This document shows, piece by piece, positions 8,423 through 15,179 of a stretch of DNA of 64,000 bases. The stretch is from an uncultured Georgenia sp. (lineage in GTDB: Bacteria; Actinomycetota; Actinomycetes; Actinomycetales; Actinomycetaceae). The notes under the pieces were generated by a model that was given only the letters and a program-made list of their open reading frames with translations, was not told the DNA's origin and searched no databases. Every line of letters starts with the position of its first letter. Position 1 is the stretch's first letter. Made by a program: the position numbers and the translations under genes. The stretch is from assembly GCF_937958535.1 (NCBI RefSeq), contig NZ_CALGNQ010000243.1:1-64000 (forward strand), written 5' to 3'.

Positions 8423-8947
8423 ATGCGCGCACTCTCCGACGTCCTCTGGCGGGAACGGGACCTCCTGGAGCTCCTCGTCCACCGCCTCGAGGTGGAGCGC
8501 GCGCTGCTCGAGACCGGACGGACCGCGCGGATCGCGCTCGCCGCGCGGGAGACCGAGGACGTGTTGGAGCAGTACCGCACGGCTGAGCTGGGCCGTGCGG
8601 CGGAGGCGGCCGCGAGCGCCCGGGCGCTGGGCCGGCCGGAGAACGCCTCCCTGGCCGACCTCGCCCAGGCCGCGCAGGGGCCGTGGGGCGACATCCTGCA
8701 CGAGCATCGGTCGGCGCTACGGGAGCTCGTCGCGCAGGTCGAGACGCTGACCCGGGCCCTGCCCGGCAGCGAGCCCGGTGACACGAGCGAGCGGCTCCTC
8801 GGCTCGGTCCGCGACACGTTGGACGCGAGCGTCGACGCCGAGCTCGCCGACGCCGTCATCGACCTCCAGCTCCAGGAGCTCAGCCGCCGGGCGGTCGAGG
8901 CGCGCGCCCAGCTCGTCCACCGCGGCCTCGTCGACTTCCTCCGCTGA
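8423..8947 (+). CDS. flgN: FlgN-like flagellar export chaperone
   Basis: 174 residues, almost wholly alpha-helical with heptad-like Leu spacing (LLELLVHRLEVERALLETG; ALRELVAQVETLTRAL). FlgN keeps FlgK and FlgL unfolded for export, and position downstream of those two genes supports this. Sequence conservation is low across the family, so the name rests on fold pattern and context. The ATG at 8423 is preceded by GGGAAGGG. Its C-terminus (DAVIDLQLQELSRRAVEARAQL) resembles the C-terminal coil of FlgL, perhaps mimicking the partner. Confidence 0.75.
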   Translation: MRALSDVLWRERDLLELLVHRLEVERALLETGRTARIALAARETEDVLEQYRTAELGRAAEAAASARALGRPENASLADLAQAAQGPWGDILHEHRSALRELVAQVETLTRALPGSEPGDTSERLLGSVRDTLDASVDAELADAVIDLQLQELSRRAVEARAQLVHRGLVDFLR

Positions 8948-8992
8948 GCCCCCCGGCGTCCCCCGACCACCACGCCCCCATCCACCGTCACC

Positions 8993-9136
8993 CACTCCCC
9001 ACCGAGCGCTCACTTCCCACCGACAGCCCACTTCCCACCGAGGGCTCACTTCCCACCGACAGCCGACCTCCCACCGACAGCCCACCTCCCACCGAGGGCT
9101 CAGTTCCCGCCGGCGCCTGAGCTCTCACCGAGGCAG
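8993..9136. repeat. 18-bp tandem repeat array, eight units
   Basis: Eight head-to-tail units of exactly 18 bases, based on CACTTCCCACCGACAGCC, starting at 8993, 9011, 9029, 9047, 9065, 9083, 9101 and 9119. Units end in either GACAGCC or GAGGGCT; the last two are degenerate. The array lies in the 220-base space between convergent flgN and the FGGY kinase gene. On the minus strand it is a run of GGTGGGA blocks with G-quadruplex potential. There are no unique spacers, so it is not CRISPR. Confidence 0.9.
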
Positions 9137-9167
9137 CCGCCTGCCGCCAGCACCACGCCCGGCCCGC

Positions 9168-10595
9168 TCAGCCCCCGACGGCGGCCCGGACGAACCGGTA
9201 GTAGAGGGCGTCGTACGGCCGCACCGGCCCCGTGGGCACGTCGACCACCGGCAGCAGCGTCCCGTCCACCAGGCCTGCACGGTGGGCGGCGAGCAGCGCC
9301 GCACCCGCGGCGACCGGCTCGGCGACGTCCACCACACGCATTCGCGCCGGCCCGGCAGCCGCCTTCGCCCGCATCCACGCCGAGCCCTCCCGCGCGGCCG
9401 CCCCGAGCACGAGCACCGCGCCGGCGCCCGCGGCCACACCGGCCAGCTCCGCCTGCGCCGTCATGAGCCATCGCGCGTGCAGCGCGAGGCCGTCGACCAC
9501 CGCGGCGACCAGGCCGACGTCGTCGTCCTCCGGCAGCGTGCCGACGACGCTTACCGCGGCGTCCGGGTCCGGCACGGGCGCCTGGCGTCCACGGAGGTAC
9601 GGCAGCACGACCGGGGAGTCGGGGTGGCGTGGCCGCTCCGCCGCGGCGGTGAGGAGCTCGGCCAGCCGTTCCGCGCCGCCGAGTCGTTCCGCGCACCAGG
9701 CGAGCATGGCTCCCGCCGCGGGCGAGCCGGCGACGAGCGCCTCGTGGGCACCCCCGACGGTGCGGACCAGGCTCATCCCCGCCGCTGCCACCGCCGCCGG
9801 CCCCGGTCGCGTGGCGAGCACACGGATCACCGACTCCGCGGTGCCGAGGGAGTCCGCCACGTCCCCCGGGGCGCGCATCCCGCCCGCCCAAGCGCCGACC
9901 TGGTGGTCATGGCCCGCGACGACCACCGGCGTCCCGGCACGGAGTCCCGCCAATCCCCCGGCCGCCACCCGGCCGGCAACCTGGTCCGGGCCGGCCACCT
10001 CCGGGAGCTGCTCGGGACGCAGCCCGACCGTCGCCAGCAGGTCCGCGTCGAACGTCCGCGGCAACGACGTGCCCGGCGCGGGCAGCCGGTAGGCCATGGT
10101 GCGTCCGGCGAGCGTGTGGTCGGTGACCAGCCGGCCGGTGAGCCCGAGGACGACGAGGTCGGCGGCCCCGGCCCAGCGCCGCATCCGTGCCCAGCGGTCC
10201 GGCTCGTGCTCACTCAGGTGGGCCCAGACGGCGAGCGGGACCTTGCCACTGGCCCGCACCCCGGTGGACGCGAAGAGCTCGGCGGCGCCCAGCTCGCGGG
10301 CCAGCCGGTCGGCCGCCCCGCCGCCGCGGCGGACGTTCCAGCGCACGAGGTCACCGAGTGGGCGGTCGTCCGCGTCGAGCGGGACGCCGGTCTCGGCCAT
10401 CGACGCGACCCCGACCGCGGCGGGTGGCTCGTCCCCCACCACCTGCCGCACGAGGTCCCTCACGGTGCCGAGCAGCTCGGCGCCACCGGCCGGGGTCGGT
10501 GCGGAGGCACCGGCGACCACCCGGACGTCATCCCCCACGTCGACGAGCACGGCCTTCGTGTTGGTCGTCCCCACGTCCAGGCCCAGGCAGCGCAT
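9168..10595 (-). CDS. FGGY-family carbohydrate kinase
   Basis: 475 residues, typical FGGY length. N-terminal phosphate-binding loop LGLDVGTTNTKAVLVD at 4-19; substrate/metal region with MAETGVPL at about 70; C-terminal ATP domain with GHDHQVGAWAGGM, then GSPAAGAML and LVLGAAAREGSAWMRAKAAAG. The family phosphorylates polyols or sugars such as xylulose, gluconate or glycerol. No transporter, isomerase or regulator lies beside it, so the substrate cannot be assigned. ATG at 10595 with a GGAGGG ribosome-binding site; divergent from map with about 50 bases between. Confidence 0.88.
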   Translation of the reverse strand: MRCLGLDVGTTNTKAVLVDVGDDVRVVAGASAPTPAGGAELLGTVRDLVRQVVGDEPPAAVGVASMAETGVPLDADDRPLGDLVRWNVRRGGGAADRLARELGAAELFASTGVRASGKVPLAVWAHLSEHEPDRWARMRRWAGAADLVVLGLTGRLVTDHTLAGRTMAYRLPAPGTSLPRTFDADLLATVGLRPEQLPEVAGPDQVAGRVAAGGLAGLRAGTPVVVAGHDHQVGAWAGGMRAPGDVADSLGTAESVIRVLATRPGPAAVAAAGMSLVRTVGGAHEALVAGSPAAGAMLAWCAERLGGAERLAELLTAAAERPRHPDSPVVLPYLRGRQAPVPDPDAAVSVVGTLPEDDDVGLVAAVVDGLALHARWLMTAQAELAGVAAGAGAVLVLGAAAREGSAWMRAKAAAGPARMRVVDVAEPVAAGAALLAAHRAGLVDGTLLPVVDVPTGPVRPYDALYYRFVRAAVGG

Positions 10596-10632
10596 GCCCT
10601 CCAGTGTGCGGGGCCGACGCGCGCGACACGCG

Positions 10633-10638
10633 TAACCT
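10633..10638 (+). promoter_or_regulatory. -10 TAACCT, leaderless start of map
   Basis: TAACCT ends six bases before the GTG at 10645. Confidence 0.6.
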
Positions 10639-10644
10639 GAGGCA

Positions 10645-11418
10645 GTGATCGAGCTCAAGAGCCCCCGCGAGGTCGAGGCGATGCGCCCGGCCGGTCGTTT
10701 CGTCGCCGAGGTCCTCGGCGAGCTGCGTCGGCACGCCGCCGTCGGCGTCAACCTGCTCGACCTCGACGCGCTGGCGCACGACATGATCCGCGCCGCCGGC
10801 GCCGAGTCCTGCTACATCGACTACCACCCCTCCTTCGGGGCCCGGCCCTTCGGCCACGTGCTGTGCACGTCGGTGAACGACGCGGTGCTGCACGGGCTGC
10901 CGCACGACTACCGGCTCCGCGACGGTGACCTCCTGTCCCTCGACTTCGCCGCCAGCGTCGACGGCTGGGTGGCGGACTCCGCGGTGAGCTTCGTCGTGGG
11001 GGAGCCGCGCCCGGAGGACCTGCGGCTCATCGAGGCGACCGAGGTGGCGCTGGAGGCCGCGATCGCGGCGAGCGTGGTCGGCAACCGCCTGGGCGACGTC
11101 TCGGCCGCCATCGGCCGGGTCGCCGCCGAGTACGGTTACCGGGTCAACCTCCAGTTCGGCGGCCACGGGGTGGGCCGCACCATGCACGGGGAGCCGCACG
11201 TGCCCAACGACGGCCGGCCGGGCCGCGGCCTGAAGCTGCGGCCGGGGCTCGTCGTCGCGCTCGAGCCGTGGTTCATGGCCGGGACCGACGAGCTGTACAC
11301 CGACCCGGACGGGTGGACGCTGCGCAGCGTCGACGGCTCGCGCGGCGCGCACAGCGAGCACACCGTGGCGGTGACCCCGGACGGCCCGCTCGTCCTCACC
11401 GCCCGCGACGACGCCTGA
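10645..11418 (+). CDS. map: Type I methionine aminopeptidase
   Basis: 257 residues. Cuts the initiator Met from new proteins. All five metal ligands are present: Asp100, Asp111, His174, Glu207, Glu238; His83 is the conserved substrate-binding His. Motifs: LDFAASVDGWVADSA, GGHGVGRTMHGEPHVPN and SEHTVAVT. The normal map copy of actinobacteria often sits after adk in the ribosomal cluster; this one stands alone with its own leaderless promoter, so it may be a second paralogue. Convergent with the MBL gene, one base apart. Confidence 0.93.
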   Translation: MIELKSPREVEAMRPAGRFVAEVLGELRRHAAVGVNLLDLDALAHDMIRAAGAESCYIDYHPSFGARPFGHVLCTSVNDAVLHGLPHDYRLRDGDLLSLDFAASVDGWVADSAVSFVVGEPRPEDLRLIEATEVALEAAIAASVVGNRLGDVSAAIGRVAAEYGYRVNLQFGGHGVGRTMHGEPHVPNDGRPGRGLKLRPGLVVALEPWFMAGTDELYTDPDGWTLRSVDGSRGAHSEHTVAVTPDGPLVLTARDDA

Positions 11419-11419
11419 G

Positions 11420-12196
11420 CTACTCCGTCGGCAGGCCCAGGTGGGCCAGCTGGGCACGCACGCTCATCCCCGCGGCCCGGGCGAGGGTCGGCTCGAGCTC
11501 GCCGTACACGGCACGGACGACGTCCGCGGCGGTCCTCGCCCCGGCCGCGACGGCGGCCCGCACCTGCTCCAGCCGTTCGTGCCGGTGGGTGCGCAGCGCC
11601 TCGAGGTGAGCCAGCGGGTCGGTGACGACGGGGCCGTGCGCCGGGGCGAGCAACCGCACCCGGCCCTGCCGGGTGAGTGCGATGAGCCGGTCGAGGGAGC
11701 GCAGGTAGTCGCCGAGGTCGCCCTCGGGCCAGGGGACGACGGTGGTGCCCCGGCCCAGCACCGTGTCACCGGTGAGCAGCACCCCGTCGTCGAGCAGGAA
11801 GCACACCGAGTCGGGGGTGTGCCCGGGGGTGAGGAGGACCTCGACCCGCAGTCCGCCCTCCTCGAGCACCTCGCCGTCGCGGAACGGGGCGCCCCGGCCG
11901 GCGCCGCGCACCGGTGCCGGCGCGAGCGCCGTCCACTCCTCCAGCGCACCGGTGTGGTCGGTGTGGTGGTGGGTGAGCAGCGTGGCCGCGACCTCCCGTC
12001 CCGCGGCGGAGTGGGCCGCGCGGAGGTGGTCGGTCACGCCAACGGGTCCGGGGTCGACGACGACGGCGCCGCGCGGGCCGGTCAGCACCCACGTGTTCGT
12101 GCCCTCGAGTGTCATCGGCCCGGGGTTCGGGGCGGTGAGGACGCGGGCGTATCGCCCGACCGGCTCGGCGTCCCTGGGTCTCGCCTCGTTCGACAT
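11420..12196 (-). CDS. MBL-fold metallo-hydrolase
   Basis: 258 residues. Metal-binding HHHTDHTG (HxHxDH), LLTPGHTPDS, LLTGDTVLGRG and the final AHGPVV give the full set of beta-lactamase-fold ligands. C-terminal region (about 200-258: HRHERLEQVRAAVAAGARTAADVVRAVYG) is the winged-helix tail of the RNase Z/glyoxalase-II-like LACTB2 group. Substrate unknown; a thioesterase- or nuclease-type hydrolase is likely. An ATG at 12208 is an alternative start four codons earlier. Confidence 0.9.
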   Translation of the reverse strand: MSNEARPRDAEPVGRYARVLTAPNPGPMTLEGTNTWVLTGPRGAVVVDPGPVGVTDHLRAAHSAAGREVAATLLTHHHTDHTGALEEWTALAPAPVRGAGRGAPFRDGEVLEEGGLRVEVLLTPGHTPDSVCFLLDDGVLLTGDTVLGRGTTVVPWPEGDLGDYLRSLDRLIALTRQGRVRLLAPAHGPVVTDPLAHLEALRTHRHERLEQVRAAVAAGARTAADVVRAVYGELEPTLARAAGMSVRAQLAHLGLPTE

Positions 12197-12286
12197 GGCG
12201 CCCAGCATGCACCACCCCAGCCCCGCGTCGGGACGCCCCGGCGACACCGGGGCACGAAAGTCGGTGCCCCCGCAGCACGGCTCCGG

Positions 12287-12292
12287 TAAGGT
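12287..12292 (+). promoter_or_regulatory. -10 TAAGGT, leaderless start
   Basis: TAAGGT ends seven bases before the ATG at 12300 of the membrane-protein gene. Confidence 0.55.
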
Positions 12293-12299
12293 CACCGCG

Positions 12300-13271
12300 A
12301 TGATCGACGACCACGTGCCCCCGGCCGCCGAGTCCACCGTCCCGCGTCAGGGAGTGACCGTCTCCCCGCTGGGGCGCTACGCGATCGGGGTGGCCGCCGC
12401 GGTCGTGGGGCTGCTCCCCTGGCTCCTCACCGGTATGCGGCTGCCGCTGCAGAACCTGTGGGCGCAGCCGACGTCGCCCGAGGACATGCCGCTCGTCCTG
12501 CTGCCGTTCAACCAGTACTTCGTCGTCGAGATCGCGGCCCTCCTCGTCGTCGGCGGCGCGGGGGCCGGCGCGGTCGCCCGGCGGTACGTGCCCACCGGAC
12601 TGGGGGCGGTCGCGGTGGGGCTGCTGGGCGTGCAGGCCTTCGCGGTGGTCCAGACGGCGGTGACCGTCGGCTCCGGTCTGGGCGCGCGGCCCGGGGCCAC
12701 GCCCTACCTCGCCGGTCTCGTGGCACTGTCCGTGCTGGCGCTCGCAATCAGCGCGGGCGTCATGGTGCTCCTCGCCCGGGCGCCGCGAGCGGGTGCACTC
12801 GTCGGTGCCGCGATCGCCGCCCTGCTCCTGGCGAGCTGGCTCCACGTCCTCGTCGCGGGACCGTCCTCACCCGTCCCGCCCGGCGTCGCCATGGCCGTCG
12901 TGGGGTACACCCGCTGGCTCGGCCCGGTGGCCATCGGCGCGGCGATCGCATGGTGCGGGCTGCGCACCACCGGACGCGTGGCCGCGGCGGTGGGCGCACT
13001 CGTGGGACTGTGGCTCGTCCCCCCGTTCGTCACCGCGACGGCCGCCGCCGTCGGCAGCCGCGTCCTCGCCCGGGACCCGGCCGCCATGGCGGAGTACGGC
13101 GCCGGCGTCTTCCGCATGGCCGCGACGATGCCGGCGCTCGTCGTGCCGCCGCTCGCCGTGGCGGTCGTGGCCGCCGTCCTCGGGTTGCTCCTGGTGGCGG
13201 TGAGGAGACGCGCCGCCGTGGCGGGCCCGCAGGCGCCCGCCGGGGTGGGACGGGGGGCCGAGGAGGCGTGA
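12300..13271 (+). CDS. Polytopic membrane protein of unknown function
   Basis: 323 residues with roughly seven to eight hydrophobic segments (for example about 27-47 YAIGVAAAVVGLLPWLL, 74-93, 99-120, 138-158, 163-185, 200-218, 227-250, 282-310). A conserved-looking extracellular stretch QNLWAQPTSPEDMPLVLLPFNQYF lies between the first two. No domain is recognised. The Arg-rich C-terminus is cytoplasmic by the positive-inside rule. Single gene with a leaderless promoter. Confidence 0.8.
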   Translation: MIDDHVPPAAESTVPRQGVTVSPLGRYAIGVAAAVVGLLPWLLTGMRLPLQNLWAQPTSPEDMPLVLLPFNQYFVVEIAALLVVGGAGAGAVARRYVPTGLGAVAVGLLGVQAFAVVQTAVTVGSGLGARPGATPYLAGLVALSVLALAISAGVMVLLARAPRAGALVGAAIAALLLASWLHVLVAGPSSPVPPGVAMAVVGYTRWLGPVAIGAAIAWCGLRTTGRVAAAVGALVGLWLVPPFVTATAAAVGSRVLARDPAAMAEYGAGVFRMAATMPALVVPPLAVAVVAAVLGLLLVAVRRRAAVAGPQAPAGVGRGAEEA

Positions 13272-13374
13272 TCACAGCCGGCGTTCGGTAGGCGCCGCGC
13301 CGTCCCGGCGGGGTGACTCCGGGCCGGAGGGGCGGGAACGCCCACGCGGGCACCCGACCGGGTCGTCGAGCGGC

Positions 13375-13614
13375 CTACGCCTCCGCGGGGCGCGGACGCC
13401 GGCGGTAGCGGAAGTCGCAGTGCGAGGCACCCTCCATGATCGTCTGCGTCCGGGTGAGCTCCACCTCCGGGTCGTAGCCCCTGATGAACTCGTAGTCACG
13501 CACGCACGACAGCAGGGACCCGATCTCCTCCAGCCCCATGGACTTGTACATCTCGGCGTACGCGCAGCGGTGGACGTCGTAGGAGTAGAACTCCTCGCTC
13601 TCCGCGTGGGTGGG
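13375..13614 (-). pseudogene. L-2-amino-thiazoline-4-carboxylic acid hydrolase, 3' remnant
   Basis: The minus strand encodes 79 residues up to a TAG at 13377, ending in the family signature ELTRTQTIMEGASHCDFRYR preceded by DVHRCAYAEMYKSMGLEEIG. This is the C-terminal third of the ATC hydrolase family (ring opening of ATC toward cysteine; usual length roughly 200 or more). Reading back toward the 5' side, similarity stops at about 13605 and an in-frame TGA stands at 13617-13615. There is no start codon in a useful place. The gene has lost its 5' part at the junction described at 13605-13620. Confidence 0.8.
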
Positions 13615-13620
13615 TCATGC
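13605..13620. other. Deletion/rearrangement junction between two broken genes
   Basis: GTGGGTGGGTCATGCG joins the 5'-truncated ATC hydrolase (minus) to the 5'-truncated ABC ATPase (plus). One deletion across a formerly divergent pair, removing both 5' ends and the shared promoter, explains both. No insertion sequence or target duplication is visible. An assembly misjoin cannot be excluded from sequence alone. Confidence 0.7.
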
Positions 13621-13811
13621 GCGAGCTCGCCGACGAGGGGCGGACGATGATCGTCGTCACCCACGAGATGAAGTTCGCCCGGGAGGTCTCCGACCAGGTG
13701 ATCGTCATGGCCGACGGCGGGATCATCGACTCCGGCGCCCCCTCCACCGTGTTCACCGCCCCGCGCCACGAGCGCACCCGCCGCTTCCTCCACTCGGTGC
13801 TGGACCGCTGA
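13617..13811 (+). pseudogene. Amino-acid ABC transporter ATPase, 3' remnant
   Basis: 64 residues from ATG 13617: MRELADEGRTMIVVTHEMKF, then the end of a polar-amino-acid ATPase (AREVSDQVIVMADGGIIDSG, APSTVFTAPRHERTRRFL). Only the H-loop (VTHEM) and the C-terminus remain; Walker A, Q-loop, LSGGQ signature and Walker B are all missing, so it cannot hydrolyse ATP. It overlaps the next gene by one base (TGATG), showing this was the promoter-proximal part of a transporter operon. Confidence 0.85.
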
Positions 13812-14449
13812 TGGAGCTCCTCTCGGCCCTTGCCCGCGGGGTGCCGATGACCGTGGGGATCACCGCCGCGGCCTTCGCGATCGCCGCCGTGCTCGGCGTC
13901 CCGCTCGTCGCCGGGCTGCGCTCGCGGCACGCTCTCGTCCGGGTCCCGGTGCGGGCCGTGGTCGACCTGGTCCGCAGCGTCCCGATCCTCGTGTGGCTCT
14001 TCCTCCTCTTCTTCGGCCTGTCGGTGGGTGGCTACCGGCTCGACAACGTCGAGGCCGCGGTCCTCACCCTCGGGCTCGTCTCGGGCGCCTACCTCGCCGA
14101 GGTGTACCGCGGCGCGGTCGCCTCGATCGACCGCGGCCAGTGGGAGGCCTCCCGGGCGTTGGCCCTCTCCCCGCTGGAGACGGTCCGCACCGTCATCGGC
14201 CCGCAGGCCGTGCGGGTCGCCCTGCCGAGCGCGACGACGTTCGCCCTCACCCTGCTCAAGGACTCCTCGATCCCCAGCGTCATCGGTGTCATGGAGATCT
14301 CCTACTTCACCGTCGCCGAGGCCCGCGCCACCGGCCAGGGGCTGCTCTCCTTCGGGGCCGCCGTCGTCCTGTACATCGCGCTCAGCGTCCCCGTGGCGCT
14401 GCTCTCCCGGTACCTCGACCACCGTATGCGGGCGCAGGTGGCGCGATGA
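13811..14449 (+). CDS. Amino-acid ABC transporter permease (His/Glu/Gln/Arg type)
   Basis: 212 residues, about five membrane segments. The ATPase-contact EAA loop is EASRALALSPLETVRTVIGPQ, within the HisM/GlnP-type permease domain beginning VPMTVGITAAAFAIA. Intact, but its cognate ATPase is a 64-residue remnant immediately upstream and no substrate-binding protein is nearby. It may use another ATPase in trans or be decaying. ATGA overlap with the second permease. Confidence 0.9.
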   Translation: MELLSALARGVPMTVGITAAAFAIAAVLGVPLVAGLRSRHALVRVPVRAVVDLVRSVPILVWLFLLFFGLSVGGYRLDNVEAAVLTLGLVSGAYLAEVYRGAVASIDRGQWEASRALALSPLETVRTVIGPQAVRVALPSATTFALTLLKDSSIPSVIGVMEISYFTVAEARATGQGLLSFGAAVVLYIALSVPVALLSRYLDHRMRAQVAR

Positions 14450-15108
14450 GCGCGGACAACCTCCTCGAGCTGCTCCGCGGCCTGGTCGTCACCCTCCAGC
14501 TCGCCGGGGTGAGCATCGGCGCCGGCCTCGTCCTCGGGCTGGGGCTCGCCCTGCTCACCTCCGCGCGCAGCCGCTGGGTGTCCTGGCCGGCGATCGTCGT
14601 CGTGGAGATCGGCCGCGGCGCCCCGGTGATCGTGCTGCTCCAGCTCGTCTACTACGGCTTCCCGAACGTGGGGATCACCCTCGACGGGCTGCCCGCGGCG
14701 TGGATCGCCATCGGGTTCAGCGTGGCCGCCTACTCCAGCGAGATCATCCGCGCCGCGCTGCAGTCCGTCGCGGCCGGGCAGGCGGAGGCGGCACAGGCGC
14801 TCGCGCTCACCCGGTGGGACGCGCTGCGCCACGTCCTCATCCCGCAGGCGCTGCGGGTGGCGGTGCCGCCGCTCATCGGGCTGTCGGTCCAGATGTTCCA
14901 GGCGACGTCCCTCGCCTACGCGCTGTCCGTGCCCGAGCTCCTCAGCCGCGCCTACAACATCGGCATCGTCAGCTTCCGCTACCTGGAGATCCTCACTGCC
15001 GCGGGCGTCGTCTACGCCGTCGTGGCCCTGCCCCTGATCCAGGTGACCCGGCGGCTGGAGAAGCGGCTCGAGACCCCGCGCGGCCTGCGCGAGATGCAGC
15101 ACGTCTGA
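14446..15108 (+). CDS. Amino-acid ABC transporter permease, second subunit
   Basis: 220 residues, five or so membrane segments. EAA loop EAAQALALTRWDALRHVLIPQ and the motif EIGRGAPVIVLLQLVYYGFP mark the polar amino acid permease family. Likely forms a heterodimer with the preceding gene's product. Given the neighbouring ATC hydrolase remnant, the lost system may have imported a cysteine/cystine- or ATC-like compound; this is inferred only from linkage. Confidence 0.9.
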   Translation: MSADNLLELLRGLVVTLQLAGVSIGAGLVLGLGLALLTSARSRWVSWPAIVVVEIGRGAPVIVLLQLVYYGFPNVGITLDGLPAAWIAIGFSVAAYSSEIIRAALQSVAAGQAEAAQALALTRWDALRHVLIPQALRVAVPPLIGLSVQMFQATSLAYALSVPELLSRAYNIGIVSFRYLEILTAAGVVYAVVALPLIQVTRRLEKRLETPRGLREMQHV

Positions 15109-15179
15109 GCGAGGCGGGCGAGCCCGTCACCGGGGCGGTCCTCGGCTGGCACACTGGGAGTCCACACGACAGGAGACCC

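Noticed and set aside
8717..9085. Minus-strand ORF across the 18-bp repeats giving six-residue repeats (GCRWEV)
   Set aside because: It is antisense to flgN, starts inside the repeat and has no ribosome-binding site; the repeat period being a multiple of three keeps the frame open.
8993..9136. CRISPR array
   Set aside because: Units are contiguous with no unique spacers and no cas genes are in the window.
8778..10640. Long plus-strand open frame across the FGGY kinase
   Set aside because: It is the antisense shadow of a well-supported kinase with intact motifs.
14028..15179. In-frame extension of the phytochrome gene back to 14028
   Set aside because: It overlaps both permeases in another frame; homology begins at ATG 15180, which has a ribosome-binding site.
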